Below are positions 1 to 13,548 of a stretch of 64,000 bases of DNA, piece after piece. Both the position numbers and the translations under genes were made by a program. Source of the stretch: Polyporus tsugae. Lineage: Eukaryota; Basidiomycota; Agaricomycetes; Polyporales; Polyporaceae. A model generated the notes under the pieces. That model did not search any database, was not told where the DNA came from, and was given only the letters and a program-made list of their open reading frames with translations. The first letter of the stretch is position 1, and each line of letters opens with the position of its first letter. Where the stretch lies: NCBI GenBank assembly GCA_024305745.1, contig JAHRBS010000013.1, positions 2,728,001 to 2,792,000 of the forward strand, given 5' to 3'.

Positions 1-101
1 GAGAGACCGGACGAAAGCATAGTGACCAAAACGTAATAACAACGTACGAGAGCATAGTAATCTGCAACCCAAACCACGGTCCGAACATCCGTACCATAAT
101 C

Positions 102-1241
102 CTAGATGGCCACGGAAGTTGTGGCCTTGATCTTCGCCAGCTCATCCAGCAGCCTCGCCCGCTCGTTGAGCAGCGCAAGCGTGTACTCCGTCGTCGGAGC
201 GTTGTGCGGGGTGATGATACGGTGCGGCCCGCTCCCGGAGTGGGCTTGTGGTTGCGCATGGGGGGACGGGCGGAGCTGCGACAGCGATGCGGACAATCCA
301 GAGTACGACTTCGCCCGACGACTGGTGGACGCTGACAATGGTGCGCTGGGCGGGGAGCGTCGGTCATAATAGAACTGGAGCTCTGACTTTTCATCAGCCT
401 CGTCTATCCACCCGTCGTAGCGGAAGGGGAGAGGGATCTTCGCAGGGGGTGGTAGGTCCTCCTTCTCCTCTTCGTGCTCGTCCAGAGTCGCGCAATGGCA
501 TATGGACGTCGCGGTTGACATGTCGGGTTCGCGGTTGAGGACAAACGATGGATCCTCGACTTCGTGAATACAGCGTGGCGGTGGTCGGCCAGTGCCCGTC
601 GAGGACGTGCTACGGCGGAGGGCTGGGAGCGAGGGCAACTCGGGAAGAGTGTGGGTAAGGGACGTGAGCTGCTCGGACGCGAAAGACGACATGCTCGTGT
701 CGGAATCGGCCACGCCAGTGTGTATCATGGAGAGATTCGAGTGCACGCCGCTTGTTATGGTGGAGTGTGTGGATGGGGAAGTCGCGCGGCGGCGGGCATT
801 GGACGGTAAGGATGGAGGTTGGTCGTCCCCTGGCTGTGACGGACCTGCAAGGAGACCCTTGCGCCTCCCAAGCCAACAGAGGAGCTCACCGATGAACTCG
901 ACCTCCTCCTCCTCCCCAGCGGCGAGCCGACGCGGGTCGACCTCGCTCAGCCCTACGTCCTCGCCGCCGAGTACATCACTCTCGAACACCCCGAGGAAAA
1001 CCTTCATCGCTTGTACCTTGTTCGCGAAGTCGCGTGACGCACGGATTGCGGGAGGAACAGGAAGGCGTGACTGGAGAATGGACTCCAGGATACCAAGAAG
1101 GAGGCCAGGCGTTAGGTCCCATGGCGTCTCGAGAGCGAAAGGGAGGGAGATGCTCAGCTTGTCGATGAGTTCGTTCAGACTATCCACAAGATCGGGAGTG
1201 CTGTGCGCATGCGCGTGCAGGTCTGGGCGTAAGTAGTCCAT
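102..1241 (-). CDS. DUF5745-like protein, 379 aa
   Basis: Single-exon gene. The reading frame stays open upstream of 1241, but the first ATG is at 1241 (MDYLRPD...), and I chose it. The N-terminal third (about residues 15-135) holds a compact helical domain with the pattern LVDSLNELIDKL, LLLGILESILQSRLP, KVQAMKVFLGV and LSEVDPRRLAAGEEEEVEF, ending in LLCWLGRRKGLL. This matches my recollection of the fungal DUF5745 domain. The middle is Ser/Thr/Pro-rich and probably disordered. The last 30 residues form a short heptad-like helix (LALLNERARLLDELAKIKA), which suggests dimerisation. Function is unknown. The family name is from memory; the domain boundaries are what I see. Confidence 0.6.
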   Translation of the reverse strand: MDYLRPDLHAHAHSTPDLVDSLNELIDKLSISLPFALETPWDLTPGLLLGILESILQSRLPVPPAIRASRDFANKVQAMKVFLGVFESDVLGGEDVGLSEVDPRRLAAGEEEEVEFIGELLCWLGRRKGLLAGPSQPGDDQPPSLPSNARRRATSPSTHSTITSGVHSNLSMIHTGVADSDTSMSSFASEQLTSLTHTLPELPSLPALRRSTSSTGTGRPPPRCIHEVEDPSFVLNREPDMSTATSICHCATLDEHEEEKEDLPPPAKIPLPFRYDGWIDEADEKSELQFYYDRRSPPSAPLSASTSRRAKSYSGLSASLSQLRPSPHAQPQAHSGSGPHRIITPHNAPTTEYTLALLNERARLLDELAKIKATTSVAI

Positions 1242-1367
1242 GCTATGTACCCAGAGGAGAGGATGTCGAAGAAGGGAGACAGTGGGTGCAGACCGTACAG
1301 GGAGACGTCTCCGGGTGTTTGATCCACAGGGCCGAACCGCCGCGTCCTGCTTGGTCGTGTTGTGCAA

Positions 1368-2557
1368 AGGCCTCTGATCCTAACATGACCAAACACCCGC
1401 TCACTAGGAGGCGACGATATGACGTCACCAATCTGCTCGAGTTCCACGGCTCTTGAATCGATATTGCAAACTCAGAGCTAATCTCTACAAATGAATATTA
1501 TATTAAACGGCAGGGCATATTACCACGTGCCTCTCATTTCTGGGCGTAAGTAGTGTCTCCGAAGATCCACCGTCATCAAGTTTCTGCGCTAGCGCTATCA
1601 CTGTTTTAGTTGCTTTCCTGTCGAGCTTACGACCAGTGAATTCGCTGATACCAGTATTGGGCAGCTTGGACAGTATGGTATAAACCTTGATCGCCGATAT
1701 CCGTCCTTGACTCGCGTGAATGTTGGCAGGACGCCTCTGGCACGATTCCCAACCCTGAACCTCCGAGAAAGCTATCCACGCGCAGGTTCGCGATGGCGGG
1801 ATGGTGATCGAGAGAGACTGAAGGGGTGGCAGGAGCGAGCCCCTCGCTTCTTCAACCATGCGGACCATAAGGTCGACGTCGATACGCCCTTTCATCTCGA
1901 AGCCGAAACTCGAGGGCTGGTGCTGGGATACGTTGCAGCAAGTCGTTGTCGCTTTTACGCAGACTCGGGGCTGGTGAGTGCGTTGATTTGGGCCCTAGGT
2001 TATGTAAAGGTGGAGACTGGTGTTGAGAAGTTGAGAAGGATCATTCAAGGATGTGTCCGAGTCATTATGCAGGCGGGCGTCTGATGTTCACGCGTAGTGC
2101 TTTTTGGGCGTCGTTTCCGTCATCGTCGCATCCGCCCTCCTTACTTACTTACAGACTAAGACAGCTTCCATGTCTTGTCCTTGTCGCCGTGCGGCGTGCG
2201 CTCGTAACTTGACGGATCAAGCCGATTTGCGAGTGATTTGCATGGTACTAGTGGTCGAGCGTCTGCCAATCATCTGCACAGGCGCCCATCACTGTCTTAC
2301 TGTCCACCTGACCAGCTCTCCATCTGTGGCCAGGAACAGTGGCCTCCATGTGCAAGCACTCCACTGGCGATCTCTCAGTCTGGCACCTGTCTGGCACCCT
2401 GCCATGTCGTCACGCGTCCTGCTCAGTTGCAAACAAGCAGCGAAGCGAAGTCCGTGAATTCACTTCAAGTAGCGCTGGATTCTATTAAGTATATATACAG
2501 ACCGGTTGAACAAACCGCGTGCTCCACCCCTCGTCACTCTCTTGCCCTGCGGCTACG
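1368..2557. other. Intergenic, no convincing gene
   Basis: Lies between the divergent DUF5745-like gene and the glucoamylase. A minus-strand frame at 1503-1895 has an F-box/LRR-like flavour (IDVDLMVRMVEEARGS, LQSLSITIP) but no F-box and no supported start, so at most it is a decayed fragment. The right end is the glucoamylase promoter, with a TATA-like element (tatatata) near 2490, about 65 bp before the ATG. Confidence 0.4.
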
Positions 2558-4671
<2,114 letters not shown>

Positions 4672-5579
4672 GTGGTCCACGTTAGGGTTCGGATTGTATT
4701 GTGCCTCGAGCCTAGATTGAGTGGGGTGGTCTCTTATATACCGTATCCTCGGACGCTCGGCGAAACTGTGGGGTGTTGGAAGCAAACCGACGTAGCTACT
4801 AACACGATGATCATTCCCTCCGATGCTTGGTCTATTATTAAATGTAATGCAATAAGAGTCTGACAGTGACTGGCTGTCTCTCGAAGTCGACTCTGAGTGC
4901 CACGGCGACCGCCACAACACTTTTGGGCCTAGGTATATTTGGCAGTCCACGCCCTGTGCACGCCCAACCTATTCTCAAATATGGCACCGTATTCCACTAC
5001 GTCGGATGGGGAACAGGCTCTATCGGTACGTGGCTGACTTCATCACACCTTATTTTTTGAATCTGATCGAGACGCGCCGTTCGTCGCGCACAGAAGCTGT
5101 TGGTGACATTTTCGAAAGGATGAGGGATACATCGTTGCGTTGACAGATGCGTGAGTACTGTGACCGATCTCATCACCCATCTCACGTCCAATGCCGCATT
5201 ATTGGCAGTTCGTCGTATGCGCTGCGCTGGGTATCTAACGGGACCTGTACTCAGACTACAGGTATACTTAGTATCGCCGCACATATCTTCCTTCTTCAGG
5301 ATGCGCTCCAGTTCCGCAGGACGGCTACAGGTGGTTCTACCCATTTTGCCACCGCCACTTTCCACAGCTGTGCCAATATTCGCTACTGCCGGTGTCGAGA
5401 AGACCCAAATTCATCATGCAGTACTTGATGGATTGGATGCAGGTGTTTCTTTTAATTCGAAGTCCCTCCGACCGGAGTGTAGAGGGGGAGGCAGCGGCGG
5501 CGCAGCGCAGGCATCCGATACTTATAAATCGCTTCGTCTGCCTGCCACGGTCGATTCCACACCCTCGCGTTTGTCTGCT
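4672..5579. other. Intergenic, no gene seen
   Basis: Contains the glucoamylase 3' region and the promoter of the next gene. Short frames here have no family signature. A TATA-like cttataaat begins at about 5520, some 60 bp before the next ATG. Confidence 0.5.
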
Positions 5580-7207
5580 ATGTCGCTTCAACTTTACACG
5601 GCGAGGACTATCACGGTCCAAGATGCTCAGTGAGTGTACCCCGACTTTGGTGTCAATGCACACACACGGCAAGGCTCATATATAACCCTAGTTTCACAGG
5701 AAACCTCATAACTGTGGGCATCGCCGGTACGTATATATGCACTGTGCGGGCTGTACCACGATGTTGGACTTACGTTTAGCAGCTTTGGTCGGTTACGACT
5801 ATCTTCTCACCGTCCGGCAAGAATCACGTCTGTTTTGGAAACGTAGGGTACCAAACACCGCCACAATTTTGTTCTTTGTGAATCGTTACCTCGCTCTGGT
5901 CTACTATGTGGCCCTCGCCTACTACCGGTGTCTGTCGTTGCCATACCTAGTGAGTCATGTCATTGGTGGTCGCTGGCGAACTTCCTGTTCTCACTGCTGG
6001 TTGCAGGAGTAGGTTGATGCAATATCCAGTTATCCATTGAATGCTTATGTCGAGGCAGTTGTCAGGTGCAATACTACATCGACTGTGCCATAAGACACGT
6101 GCAATATCTTCCTTGGGCAGGTTGGTCTAAATTTTATGCGTATGTGAGGGAACTCATACTGATCTCGCATACCGAGGGCAGTTTTTTCCGCCTTGCGCGT
6201 ATATGCTCTGAGTCAACGGAATTGGTTTCTGACTGCAGTCACTTTCTTTTGGACCGTGCTCGCGTTCCCAATCGAATACTACGTAAGTCCAGATAGTATA
6301 TCGCTTTCCCGTTCACACCACCTGATATGACACCAATTTAGGGAGACTTTCACCTGGTGTCCTTCGTCGACAATTTGGCCCCAGGGTGCACGCAAACAGC
6401 GACAAATTTTACTTCCCTTAATCTACTGTAAGCTTACTCATCTTTCTTCGGACTCAGAGGGGCATTTGCTGACCGCGATTTCAGCGGCTAGTACTACAGT
6501 CATGCATCAGTTGAAGCCTTGCCCTTCTAATCCACGCGAACCCACAGGCATTGTTTTTATTCGCGGGGGTCAAATCATCGCTGATGCCATCGTGATTGGA
6601 GTTACCTGGAAAGCTACCCATCATGCACGGAGTGAAGGGTCCATGTGTTTCCTGACGACAGTCATGTTCAGACATGGTAAGTTTTCCGCAATCGTAACAG
6701 CCTTACGCTGACATGAAATATAGGCACTCTGTACTTTATGTGAGTTGCTCGCACTCGTGCTAGGGCTCATACCTATTAACGGTCGTAGCATCCTACTGGT
6801 GCTGAACATCCTGCATACCATATTCATTTTCCTCCCGGTGAGGCATAGCCATCGTCCCGGGCCCGGGTCGTATGCTCATACAAAGATTCAGAACTCCGTC
6901 TTGCACATACCGTTCACAAACACGTCATATGTCATCAGGTTTACGGAGCCGTTGAGTGCCTCTCCCTCGTACATGTGGTTTTGTGCTCACCCTCGTGCGT
7001 TCCAGCGTCACTGCGATTCTCGTCTCCCGCTTCATCCTGGATCTCCATGAGACTCATTGGGCAATGGCACAACACGGTGGCTTAGCCGGCATTCAAGTCA
7101 TGGGTTCTGATATCGGGAGAGCATGCTCAAGCGAATTTGTGTCACTGGAGATGGATAAGTGGTCGGTCAGTTCCAATCCGACTCGGCGCGATACTGAGTC
7201 AGGGTGA
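5580..7207 (+). CDS. DUF6533-domain seven-helix membrane protein
   Basis: Integral membrane protein of a large basidiomycete-specific family of unknown function. Eleven predicted exons: 5580-5629, 5692-5726, 5783-5949, 6066-6120, 6182-6282, 6342-6427, 6492-6676, 6724-6739 (16 nt), 6789-6837, 6892-6968, 7006-7207; all phases close to 340 aa. The DUF6533 core is ALVGYDYLLTV...FWKRR...FFVNRYLAL. Family-typical later segments are QYLPWA|VFSALRVYALSQRNW, ADAIVIGVTWK, ILLVLNILHTIFIFLP and TAILVSRFILDL. The last intron (6969-7005) would be only 37 nt, unusually short; the alternative is a frameshift there, so the C-terminus is the weak point. Exon 4 is also less certain. Confidence 0.75.
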
Positions 7208-8419
7208 TGAGGATAGACACGGTCCGATGTGGTGAGTCAACGTCATGCATGAGACGCGGTTGAACGGACAAATCTCAGCTCCAATGCTTCATCGACAGGT
7301 GGTGCATGGCTTCTTGAAACAACAGACACCTACCAGAACCCTTGGTAGTTAGGCTGCAGTGCGACGTTATAGCATCTTTGGTTTGCGGTCATGCTCAAGA
7401 TGTACAGCGAGTTGGCAGAGGACGCCAAACACAGCAATGGTTGCCGGGCGCCTTCCGGTCCGCAGTTTGCCGTCGGGGCGCTTTGCTTCAAGTCTGCTCC
7501 ATTTCCTCTCTCTCGCGCTCATGGTCATGGAAGGTTCGATTCGGTCGCGAATTATGCCTTTGAAGGTTCTGTGGGTATGTGGACTCGCCGGATCTATCCC
7601 ACTATCCTTTGAAGCTGACCGAGATCCCCCGTTCATCAAGCATGGAAGCCTTTATCGATGTGTCAGCGGTAGTGGACGAGGCATTCAGGGCGAGGAATAC
7701 ACGAAATGTCCTCTCCTCAACAGGTGTGGTAAAATTAGGGTCAGTCTTGTCGTCCATCTCACGTCCGCTTACCTCACTACGGACAGGTCGTCTTGTGCAC
7801 CTTGGACTCGCACAGTATTGTGCACACCTTCTATCTCACTGTGTGCGGCTCTATTCGATCATGTTCGAGTTCGGCCCGTGAGTGGTTCGATGTATTTCAC
7901 CTCATGCCCCTTCCTAAAGTTACGACAGGATTAGTGACTGCCGACGTCGAGACGGCCCAAAATTATCACATAGAACCTGATGGTTGAGTACGTACTCTCG
8001 CATGCTGTACGTTTCTCATAAATAAGGCCCATCCCCCATGTCCAGAGGCGCGGCTAGCTCCCCACCAGTGACTTCAACAACCGGTTTATCTCAAGCCTCA
8101 GTGTTCTCGCTTTACGTCCATTCCCGACATGACCAGGATGCAAGTTATCGTCGTCGGGAAATCTACGTGAGTGCGCCGCCTGGGATACCTCAATTAAGAA
8201 AAGCACATTGGGCCGGCTGCACACTGCCTTCCATGTACGTCGCGGGCAGTACAGTCTGAAGTGCCACCTCTCTCACGACTCATGAGCCACCTCTGTAACA
8301 ATCACGAATGGCGCTCATTCAGGCTAACATAGTATCCTCCTAGTGCTCATCGACACAATATCCTACCTATCCGGCCGGAGCCCCGACCTCGTCCTTCAAC
8401 TCCCCGCGCTGCCACCGTC
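7208..8419. other. Intergenic, no convincing gene
   Basis: About 1.2 kb with several open frames on both strands (for example 7359-7934 +), none with family motifs, plausible splice structure or codon-like composition. I looked for a degenerate second DUF6533 copy and did not find one. Confidence 0.45.
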
Positions 8420-9919
8420 ATGTCTGCCTTTCTCCTTGTCCTGTTTGTCATCATGATGTCGCTCGCGTCCCGCATCCCAGGAGCGACTGCACAGGGCACC
8501 GGTGCCATCTGCAATAGCGGGTTCGACTGGGTAAGCTATCCACATTGCTATCACTCGATGCCGGGTCCAGCCACTGAAGGTCTGCGAGTAGATGATAAAC
8601 TCCAAAGGCCAGAGTCCGTGTTTGGTCTCATCCTGGCTCTTCACTCCGTGCAGTTCCCCATCCGGTATGTCTCAAGTGACCTTCCAGGATATTGGCATCC
8701 TCGTCCTGCCTCACTTTCACTTTGATGCCCAGACTCTTGGGTCGACCCATTACCATCGGGATACCACTACACCACACCTTTGAATACCACGGAAAGCGCG
8801 AACCCCTGTCGCTGCAACACTGTTCTGTTCTCGACTATCGCTGCATGCGCGACGTGCCAGGATGGGGCGGAAGACATCGTGCCGTGCGTATCTTCTCTTC
8901 TTCCTACTGGTGCGTGTTGCTGGATCCTCATGCTGATCCAGTGGCGAGCAGATGGCTTCTCTATTCTCAAAATTGCTCAACCGTCTACGTGCAACAGTGA
9001 GTGTAGACCGTTCATTGCTGACCTACCTTACCTTATGTGCCCCCCAAGGTACCCTGAGAACATCCCTTCTGGCACGGCCATTCCGGCCTGGGCATACATT
9101 GACATCACAGTCATTTGCTCTGCTTACTGTTTATCATGGGTTCTCCAGTCTCACAGTCGTCCCGCAGACTAATGGCACGTTCGTTCCTGCAGCGGCACAG
9201 GCTGTAGCTGCGCAGCGTAATGATTCACATTTTGTCGGATTATATCATGTACTAATTATTGTTTTCGTATCGCTAGACCTCCCTGAGTCGACCGCGCCAG
9301 CCGTCGCAAGCCCGACTTCTGAGCCGAATGCCACAAGCCAGACCTCCGAGTCGAGCGGGAGCACCATGATCTCGCCGTCGACGGCGACCGACGGGGTCAA
9401 TGGTACACCCACTGCGACTGGCGATACCTCCAACTCGGGCCCCAAGAAGTCCAGCGCTGGCCCCATCATCGGTGGAGTGGTTGGCGGCATTGCAGGCATT
9501 ACTCTGATCAGCCTTGGGGTGTTCTTCATCCTCCGGTCTCGTCGTAACTCTGCACCAGGTGGCAACTATGGTCAGCACCCGGAGTACGCCAACTACGGTA
9601 CCAACACGCAATCGTGGGAGAAGTCGTCCGTGACTCCGCAGGACCCATCTCAGCCGTCGGTGTCGACCCACAGGCTCTATGTATGTCATTCCTGCACAAA
9701 CCATTGCTGTGTCTCTGACCTCACCGCACCTAGGGCCCCAACTTTGACCCAAGGACCTTCCCCGCCCAGTATCCCTCTGCTGGGTTTGCGCAAGCTTCCA
9801 CCAGATACCTTGCTACGGAACACGCCTCGGCTGGGGCTGTCAGCGGTAACTACACTGACGGCTATCTGGGTAGGGGTGTCACGACCCAGAACCCCTACCG
9901 CGGCGCACCTGAACTGTAA
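8420..9919 (+). CDS. Cell-surface single-pass membrane protein with Cys-rich ectodomain
   Basis: Eight exons: 8420-8530, 8592-8664, 8733-8883, 8952-8996, 9049-9109, 9168-9216, 9277-9680, 9734-9919; phases close. An N-terminal signal peptide (MSAFLLVLFVIMMSLASRI...) is followed by a Cys-rich ectodomain typical of an agaricomycete family: SKGQSPCLVSSWL, LPSGYHYTTPLNTT, NPCRCNTVLFSTIAACATCQ, PENIPSGTAIPAWAYIDIT. A Ser/Thr/Pro-rich stalk leads to one membrane helix (GPIIGGVVGGIAGITLISLG), then a basic stop-transfer (RSRRN) and a Gly/Asn/Tyr-rich cytoplasmic tail. The architecture resembles fungal wall-stress sensors, but that role is inference. The family is recognised by pattern; its function is not known to me. 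Confidence 0.8.
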
Positions 9920-10348
9920 ACGGGACACCTGGTCACACTCTTGCCTTGTTTCTCCTGATGTTGGCGCTGTTGAAGGACATTAGCAGCTCACAAACGATCC
10001 TTGTACGGCTTCAATTGCTGGGTCGCATTCCGGTATAAGTAATGGCGCGCTCTCCAGTGATCGATATCAATGCCACCCCCGTATCCAGAAGATTAGTGAT
10101 TGAGAGTGGGATTGCGCTGTAGGGTAAAGCATGGTTCACGTTGCAAGGAAGCTATGTGCAGATGTTATGGCTGTAGTGTGTGATGATAGCGTATTCTATA
10201 TACGAAAATCCAAAGGATATTCCACGATAACTTACACACGGACGCACCGTCCGAAGATCCATTACCTCCCCATAAATCAAAATAACACTCCCTCCTCCCT
10301 CCTCACTCCAAGCGTCTCCACTCGCTCTCAGGGCTCCGGGCTCGGCCT

Positions 10349-12576
10349 TCAGAAGTACTTGTCCCAGAAGCCTTTCGTCCCATTCGTCGGCGCCGCATGC
10401 TCCTCGATGCCAAGCAGCTTCATCATGAGGTTGTACACCTGCACGTTCTCGAACGTCTCCATCACGTACGCGTCGTCCGCCGTCGAGTGCCAACCCTTGT
10501 TCGGCCGCGCGAGGTCACGTCCGAATAGGGACGTGAGGCGCCGTGCGGGCGAGGACGACGCCGACTGTATGCGGCCGGCCTCGATCGCCTTCACGACGGC
10601 GGAGAAGGGCCCGTGCGCGACGAACATCGCGTGCATCTCCTTATACTTGTTGTCGTAGCCGTGACTCTACACAAAAGGCATGGCGTCAGCCCATGAAGGC
10701 GGGAACCGAGGGGTGGGGTGGGAAAAGAAGAAGGCGAAGCTACGCACCCCCTTGTTCATGCCCGAGCCGTTCTCGACGCGGTCCGTGAGCGCGTACTCGA
10801 TACGTGGCACGACGTAGACGGGCGCGATGCGCTGGTTCTCCGTGAAGTGCCACCGCGCCGGCATCGTGTCGTGCGTGTACACGTCGAACTTGCCGCCGCT
10901 CAGGTGCGACGCGTTCCTGAGCACCCTGAGGTACTTGTCCGTGTTCTCTGGGGTGTCGAAGCGGAGGCCCATCGCCGGCCAGCCGTCCTCGTGCGCGATG
11001 TGGCCGTAGCCGTCGCCGAGGATGTCGTCGATGAAGATGAGCTCGGGGTGGCTCGTGTCCGTCATGCCGTGATCGCTGACGAAGACGATGTCGACGATGT
11101 CGGTCAGGTTGCGCGCTTCGATCTCGTCGTGGAGGTCGCGCGCGAAGACGTCGACTTGCTTCAGGACTTTCTGTAGACGTGGACTTCTATCAGCACTACC
11201 CGCGCACCCGAAAAGATACTGACGTTGACGAGCTTAGACGTGGGACCAGCAAGATGACCCGCCTGATCGAGAGACGGTTCGTATGCTGTAAATTGACGGG
11301 ATTAGTGTACGGTAATGCAAGCCAGGTTGAGTGTAGACAAACCCATTATGAACTGAGGACGCGTCTCAATAGGCATATCGATCCAGCTGATGATTTGGTC
11401 CAGTTTTTCCTTCAGAGGAACGTGGTTCTTCACACATTGAGATAAGTAAACCGCATGCTGGAAGAAGGAAGGAACAGACCTTCCAAGGTACAAAGTACGT
11501 CGAGGAAGCACCACTCATGGTCCTTGGCGGGCCTGGCCTAGTGATAGATTGAGCACAGTCTAACGCGCGAGGTCCGGCGTGACATACCACATGAGATTCG
11601 CAGTCCTTATTCCCGCCTTCTCCGCTGTCTCCCACATCTGAACACGGGAAAATGTCAACAGAGTGGCATCTCAAGTTACGTTGCTAGGGTGTACCGGTTC
11701 ACCGTACCACCATTCTGAGACCCATGCCGACTCAATGCGGTCGTAGTGGAATTCACGATGAGTAGCCGGGTCCCAGAAGTTCTGTAGCGCAAGATCAGAA
11801 TGCGGTAGTGGACAGAACTGATGGAGCGACATACGTTGGCCACGATTCCATGAGACTCTGCATATAGGCCAGTCCTAAGAGACTTGAGCATATGCGTCCC
11901 ATCACTTGATGAAGAGTGGCTTACACTTACATTAAAGCCCAATGATTGCTTCCGATGCATTCGCGGTCAGTCCATACCGGGAACGGAAATTATGCGTGGA
12001 ACAACGTACGGGAACGTAAGCGTCTGGCATTGACGGTGAGTACATACATAATCGCCCACAGTAGAGGTAGTAGACATACCGGGAAGACTGGTTGCATGGA
12101 CTTGGCTCGGAGTCCATCCTTACTGATTGCCAGCAAATGGGGGGTTAAGCCACGGTCCAAATAGTCCGCCCTGAAACCCACATTCGCTACGTCATCTCAC
12201 AATGAACGACATTCAAGACGTACCGTAGACCGTCGATAGAGACAATGATCGCCGTCTTCTTGAAGTCGTGCGTTCCATTACTAAGCAAGCCTTGCGTCCT
12301 CAGCTGCGGCTTCGCACCGCTCTCGGAAGGGCCAGAGAAGAACCGTCGAACGGGGATGGCGATTGTGAGTAAGAGGAGGGAGAAGAACAGGACGATGAAC
12401 ACGAGACACTTCCGCGACCTGCTCGGAGGCTGAAGCTCGATGTTCTCCTCGTCGTCGTAGTGCTTGTCCTCGAGCCTTCGCTCTTCGGGGGATATGAATG
12501 CCTTGCGTTCGTCATCGTCCACCGACTGGCGAGTAGCGTCTGGGGTAAGCTTAAGCTTGGAGTATGCCGGCTTCAT
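10349..12576 (-). CDS. Membrane-anchored nucleotide pyrophosphatase/phosphodiesterase (ENPP family)
   Basis: Type II membrane ectoenzyme of the alkaline-phosphatase superfamily that hydrolyses nucleotide or related phosphodiesters. Twelve exons from 12576 downwards: 12224-12576, 12080-12170, 12010-12023, 11931-11948, 11835-11874, 11695-11781, 11588-11637, 11480-11537, 11343-11427, 11224-11285, 10748-11170, 10349-10666; total 532 aa with phases closing. One N-terminal helix (CLVFIVLFFSLLLLTIAIPV) anchors it. Metal and active-site motifs are IIVSIDGLR, the nucleophile Thr in TLTFPNHWALMTG, YEPSLDQAGHLAGP, VFVSDHGMTD and GYDNKYKEMHAMFVAHGP. The C-terminus (GIEEHAAPTNGTKGFWDKYF) is typical of fungal members. 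The nucleophile sits in a 14-nt micro-exon. Confidence 0.93.
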
Positions 12577-13548
12577 GGCAAGGCAATTCTAGGGCCGGGT
12601 CGTCTAGGTCAAATATCTGAAGATACGAGAGACGCCGAGATCCACCTGCAGGTGCACTCAATGCTCCTGAGACAACGAGCACTGAGGAGGAAACAGCAAG
12701 GGGATGTGGAGGGGACTGTAGCAAGGGACTCGGAGTCGGAAGCGCAAGCCCGCTACTCGTCCCATTTGGTAAGTCCGTCTTCCATTACGTAACCTCGAGC
12801 GTATCTCGTGGGCGGAAGTACATCTGTATTCTGCCAGTGCGGCTGTTGGGGTAAGTAGGCATTTATAGTATATTCACGTCCATCCTCCTAGTACACCACG
12901 ATCTCCTTTGCTACGGATCATAATGAGCATTTGCACATATCGACGGGTAGTGATCTCCAGCACACCTGACCGAGCACATTAATGGTAACTTACGAGGAGT
13001 CCCACTCGTACGCGGATATTGGCAACTCCGTCGGGGGGGGAAGTAGGAACGAGAAAGATTGACACGGCATACCGGTGCACGACTAGTTGAGGGCTCAGAT
13101 AGGTAACACCAAAGGAGTGTTTCCGCATCGCAGTTTAATTTGAACGTCTTTCCGCAAGCGAAACGGAGCTATGAGGACTCGAACATGCAGGGAAAGTGAG
13201 TGTCATGATAAGAGCATGGGATTAGCCGGGTTTGGCGGTATAGAAGGTATTGTCAGGGAAAGGGTATCGAGCGAAGAGAGGCTCCGCATGACGAAGCTGA
13301 AGTACGTTCGCAAAGCTGGTTGTCGTGGGCAATCAAGGAGTGGAGGAACCTAGACAGGAGATACGCGACGAGGTAACTTAGGACACCAAGGAGAAACGGC
13401 GGAAGCAACGGTGGTCGGTAGGTCGAACGTGTGAGCCCACAGGGAAGCATTGTGGCAGTCGAGGCACGGGAACAGGCCGCGGACAAGAGCCGATGTTAGA
13501 AGTTGGTTAGGAGCATGAGTGAGTAGGACCATGCTTGTGCAGCGTGCA
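12577..13548. other. Intergenic, no gene seen
   Basis: Upstream region of the phosphodiesterase gene. No family signature, RNA gene or repeat was recognised on either strand. Confidence 0.45.

Noticed and set aside
1503..1895. F-box/LRR-like fragment, minus strand
   Set aside because: Only short resemblance; no F-box, no start or splice structure.
7359..7934. Possible second DUF6533 gene
   Set aside because: No conserved DUF6533 segment could be found in any frame.
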